Positions 4,491 to 5,986 of a stretch of DNA of 5,986 nucleotides are shown one piece after another. The notes beneath the pieces are model-generated. The model did no database searches. It was not told the DNA's origin and saw nothing but the letters and a program-made list of their open reading frames with translations. The DNA is taken from positions 1-5,986 of the forward strand of contig JACRKI010000149.1 in assembly GCA_016215305.1 (NCBI GenBank), given 5' to 3'. This DNA comes from Candidatus Woesearchaeota archaeon (lineage in GTDB: Archaea > Nanobdellota > Nanobdellia > Woesearchaeales > DSVV01). A program made the position numbers and the translations under genes. How positions within the stretch are numbered: the stretch's first letter is position 1; each line of letters starts with the position of its first letter.

Positions 4491-4771
4491 GTAGAAGTCT
4501 CTTTTGATTTCGAAAGAAGTCGTTTAAATGCACATTATGATGACGAGCACTATATTGCTCTAAAAACAAGATGTCCTGCCCGAGTTCGAGATCAAGTCTA
4601 CCATCAGGGTATTGGGCTTTTCAATTATGGAATTGCGACACTTGGACTTGCGTCTTACAAAGAAATGGATCTTACTGCAAAAAGCGGTTTGAGACGGTAG
4701 AAGTTATTCTTGAACCATTAGGATTATCTTTTGGAATGAAATTAGGATATAAACAACCAGAAGAAAAATAA
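4491..4771 (+). pseudogene. Downstream remainder of the 4149 gene, after TGA and with a frameshift
   Basis: Immediately after the TGA the frame continues VEVSFDFERSRLNAHYDDEH and later GIGLFNYGIATLGLASYKEM, to TAG at 4698-4700. At an A5 tract (4679-4683) the sense appears to move to the -1 frame, which continues KRFETVEVILEPLGLSFGMK and ends KQPEEK with TAA at 4769-4771. One more A (A6) would join the two frames. An ORF from ATG 4571 in the second frame exists, but its first 36 residues are rich in Cys and Trp and look like a shadow of the other frame; only its last 29 codons seem genuine. Two lesions in one gene fit either a decaying pseudogene or a poorly called stretch. No function can be assigned. 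Confidence 0.6.
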
Positions 4772-4776
4772 ATTTC

Positions 4777-4794
4777 TTTTTTTGAAAAGTTTTT
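4777..4794 (+). terminator. T-rich terminator after the plus-strand gene
   Basis: T7 (4777-4783) and T5 (4790-4794) follow the TAA at 4769-4771 in the short gap between two convergent genes. Oligo-T runs are sufficient for archaeal termination. No convincing hairpin precedes them. Confidence 0.5.
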
Positions 4795-4808
4795 GAATCA
4801 AATACACG

Positions 4809-5636
4809 TTAGCATAATCCATTAATCTCTTCTTTCACAGCATCATATTTTGCATCGAAGTGCTCAAGCTGACGTAAATAAAGTTCGTTAAAATCCGTGA
4901 GATTATTATTCACAACATTAACACCCTCAATATCTTTTTGTGCATTCAGGTTTACTTGCATCTCTTCAAGAGAACTGTGATCTTGTTTAACAGTATTGTT
5001 AACATACTCATTCATTTTTTCTACGGAAGACTCAACACTAAATACATCAGTATTTGCTGTTCCTGCTAAATCACATTCATTTCTTTTATTGTTAAAATCA
5101 CTCTCAAGCTTAACTCCACGCAATGACTCGTGAAATTCAACAGAATCAACTTCAGTTCTCCATCGTTGCAATGATGCGTTTACCTGCTCTAATAATTCTT
5201 TTAGTTTTTCTGGATACAAAACATTATTCAAAATATCATTCGCTTGGTGATCAAGAGCATTCCAATCATACCCCTCTAAAACTATAATTAGGGGGAAAAA
5301 TCCCATTGATTTTTCTTCCATCAATATTAATCCATCATTTCTAAAACAAACAAATTCTTTTAAAAACATAAGAATATAACAGTGAAGTCCTTCTTGACTT
5401 GTAAAATTTAAAACACCACCGGTATTTTCTGCATTTGATATTTTAGGTACATAATCACCTAATTCTATTTTCAATTGTTGATCTAGTGCCTCTGGTTTTT
5501 GATCGCAAGAAAACATAGGAATATCAGTATTTTCAGTATTTGTAAATTCGCACCTCTGCCAACCATTTGATGCAGTATACTTATCAAATTGTAGGCTTGA
5601 TTCTCCTTCCCCCCCAGGATTTTTTCGTAAGATCAA
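4809..5636 (-). CDS. Hypothetical exported/surface protein, main C-terminal part
   Basis: The family is not recognised. The open frame runs from 5636 to TAA at 4811-4809 (275 codons from an internal ATG), but the ATG at 5636 overlaps the upstream frame and has no ribosome-binding site. The likely native path enters this frame at the G7 tract (5615-5609), giving GEGESSLQFDKYTASNGWQR and onward. Visible features are six cysteines (RCEF, FSCDQ, HCYIL, VCFRN, NECDL, GLC at the end), which could form disulfides outside the cell; several Asn-X-Ser/Thr sequons (NFT, NAS, NNT, NLT); a GFFPLIIVLEGYDW hydrophobic strand; and a helical, charged C-terminal third (residues about 205-275). With the upstream part (5584-5886) the intact protein would be about 358 residues: one membrane anchor plus an external domain. 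Convergent with the plus-strand gene. Confidence 0.75.
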   Translation of the reverse strand: MILRKNPGGEGESSLQFDKYTASNGWQRCEFTNTENTDIPMFSCDQKPEALDQQLKIELGDYVPKISNAENTGGVLNFTSQEGLHCYILMFLKEFVCFRNDGLILMEEKSMGFFPLIIVLEGYDWNALDHQANDILNNVLYPEKLKELLEQVNASLQRWRTEVDSVEFHESLRGVKLESDFNNKRNECDLAGTANTDVFSVESSVEKMNEYVNNTVKQDHSSLEEMQVNLNAQKDIEGVNVVNNNLTDFNELYLRQLEHFDAKYDAVKEEINGLC

Positions 5637-5886
5637 ATGAAGTTACTTCATTATTTGCTATTTTCTCAGAAAGATTTATTTCTGTTGAAAATCCTCCTGT
5701 TGACCAAATAATATTATACGTTTCTTCATAATCCTCAACAGGTGTTGCAAGATATTGCTCCAACTCTGCTCGTGCATCTTGTGTTGTCGAACTTTTGTTG
5801 TACATAAATAATAAAATTCCAACTATTGCAATAATGAGTACAATAAAAAGAATGTATTGCTTTGTTTTTTGAGATTTTTTCATCAT
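5584..5886 (-). CDS. Membrane-anchored N-terminal part of the same split surface protein
   Basis: From the ATG at 5886 (a second ATG follows directly) the product begins MMKKSQKTKQ, a positive N-terminus, then YILFIVLIIAIVGILLFMY, one clear membrane segment at about residues 11-29. NKSSTTQDARAELEQYLATP and a soluble stretch with WSTGGFSTEINLSEK follow. Lysines before the segment predict an anchor with the rest outside. The frame ends 26 bases past the G7 tract, after an arginine-rich out-of-frame tail; removing one G continues TKKSWGEGESS into the 4809-5636 frame. No lipobox cysteine or class III (pilin-like) cleavage site is visible. No Shine-Dalgarno precedes the ATG; a TATA box lies 23 bases upstream, so the mRNA is probably leaderless. 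An in-frame TTG at 5901 would add 5 residues and is less likely. Confidence 0.75.
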   Translation of the reverse strand: MMKKSQKTKQYILFIVLIIAIVGILLFMYNKSSTTQDARAELEQYLATPVEDYEETYNIIWSTGGFSTEINLSEKIANNEVTSFDLTKKSWGGRRIKPTI

Positions 5887-5908
5887 GTTGTGTCGTCTCA
5901 ACTTAAAG

Positions 5909-5917
5909 TATATAAAA
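5909..5917 (-). promoter_or_regulatory. TATA box for the membrane-protein gene, giving a leaderless mRNA
   Basis: TTTTATATA on the minus strand is centred about 27 bases before the ATG at 5886. Archaeal transcription starts about 25-30 bases downstream of the TATA centre, so the transcript should begin at or next to the ATG. Confidence 0.6.
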
Positions 5918-5986
5918 TTATGTATTTATTTAGAGGAAGAACACGAACCAGTAAAGGCTCTGGCAAACACAATAATTATTATTTTA

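Noticed and set aside
5918..5986. Possible gene ends at the right edge: a plus frame from ATG 5920 (22 open codons) and a minus frame ending at TAA 5928-5926
   Set aside because: Both are very short and cut by the edge, neither has recognisable content, and the TATA box at 5909-5917 is too close to serve the plus ATG. Cannot be supported.
1..5986. Genome-wide stop codon reassignment
   Set aside because: TAG, TAA and TGA all end well-defined ribosomal or polymerase genes here (S13, S11 and RpoD by TAG; S4 by TAA; L18e by TGA), so no stop is simply reassigned.

Overview
The window is archaeal. On the minus strand it carries the conserved archaeal alpha-type ribosomal/RNA polymerase cluster in the order S13, S4, S11, RpoD, tRNA-Leu, L18e, L13, S9. 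L18e and RpoD do not occur in this form in bacteria. Shine-Dalgarno-like sites (GGAGG, GGTGA) and TATA-box promoters also fit an archaeon. Protein style and AT-rich, lysine-rich sequence suggest a DPANN-type lineage (Woesearchaeota-like), but that placement is an inference from memory, not a search.

Layout. Positions 1-362 hold the start of S9, running off the left edge, and 359-793 hold L13, which is interrupted by an in-frame TAA at 536-538. L18e lies at 798-1157. The 327 bases between L18e and the tRNA hold a structured L18e leader (1158-1218), an AT-rich stretch and a run of inverted repeats (1249-1476). tRNA-Leu(GAG) is at 1485-1570. RpoD, S11, S4 and S13 occupy 1601-3863 with 9-10 base spacers. 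A second copy of the structured leader sits directly upstream of S13 (3864-3930), followed by a divergent promoter region up to 4148.

The right third is AT-rich accessory sequence with no recognised family. A plus-strand hypothetical gene begins at 4149 and is broken by an in-frame TGA and a one-base frameshift. A convergent minus-strand gene (4809-5886) encodes a protein with one N-terminal membrane anchor and is split by a frameshift at a G7 tract.

Most notable: S13 and L18e, the first protein genes of the two halves of the cluster, share a near-identical leader. In each, a Shine-Dalgarno site is followed by a 42-45 nt hairpin ending 2-3 nt before the ATG. The two hairpins keep the same outer stem, the same CAT/ATG pairing and the same tandem G-A step, while the apical stem differs with pairing preserved. 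This looks like a real RNA element that folds the ribosome-binding site up to the start codon, and a candidate for coordinated control of ribosomal protein synthesis. Four reading-frame breaks in 6 kb, one in an essential ribosomal protein, point to sequence errors as the first explanation; recoding or phase variation are alternatives.
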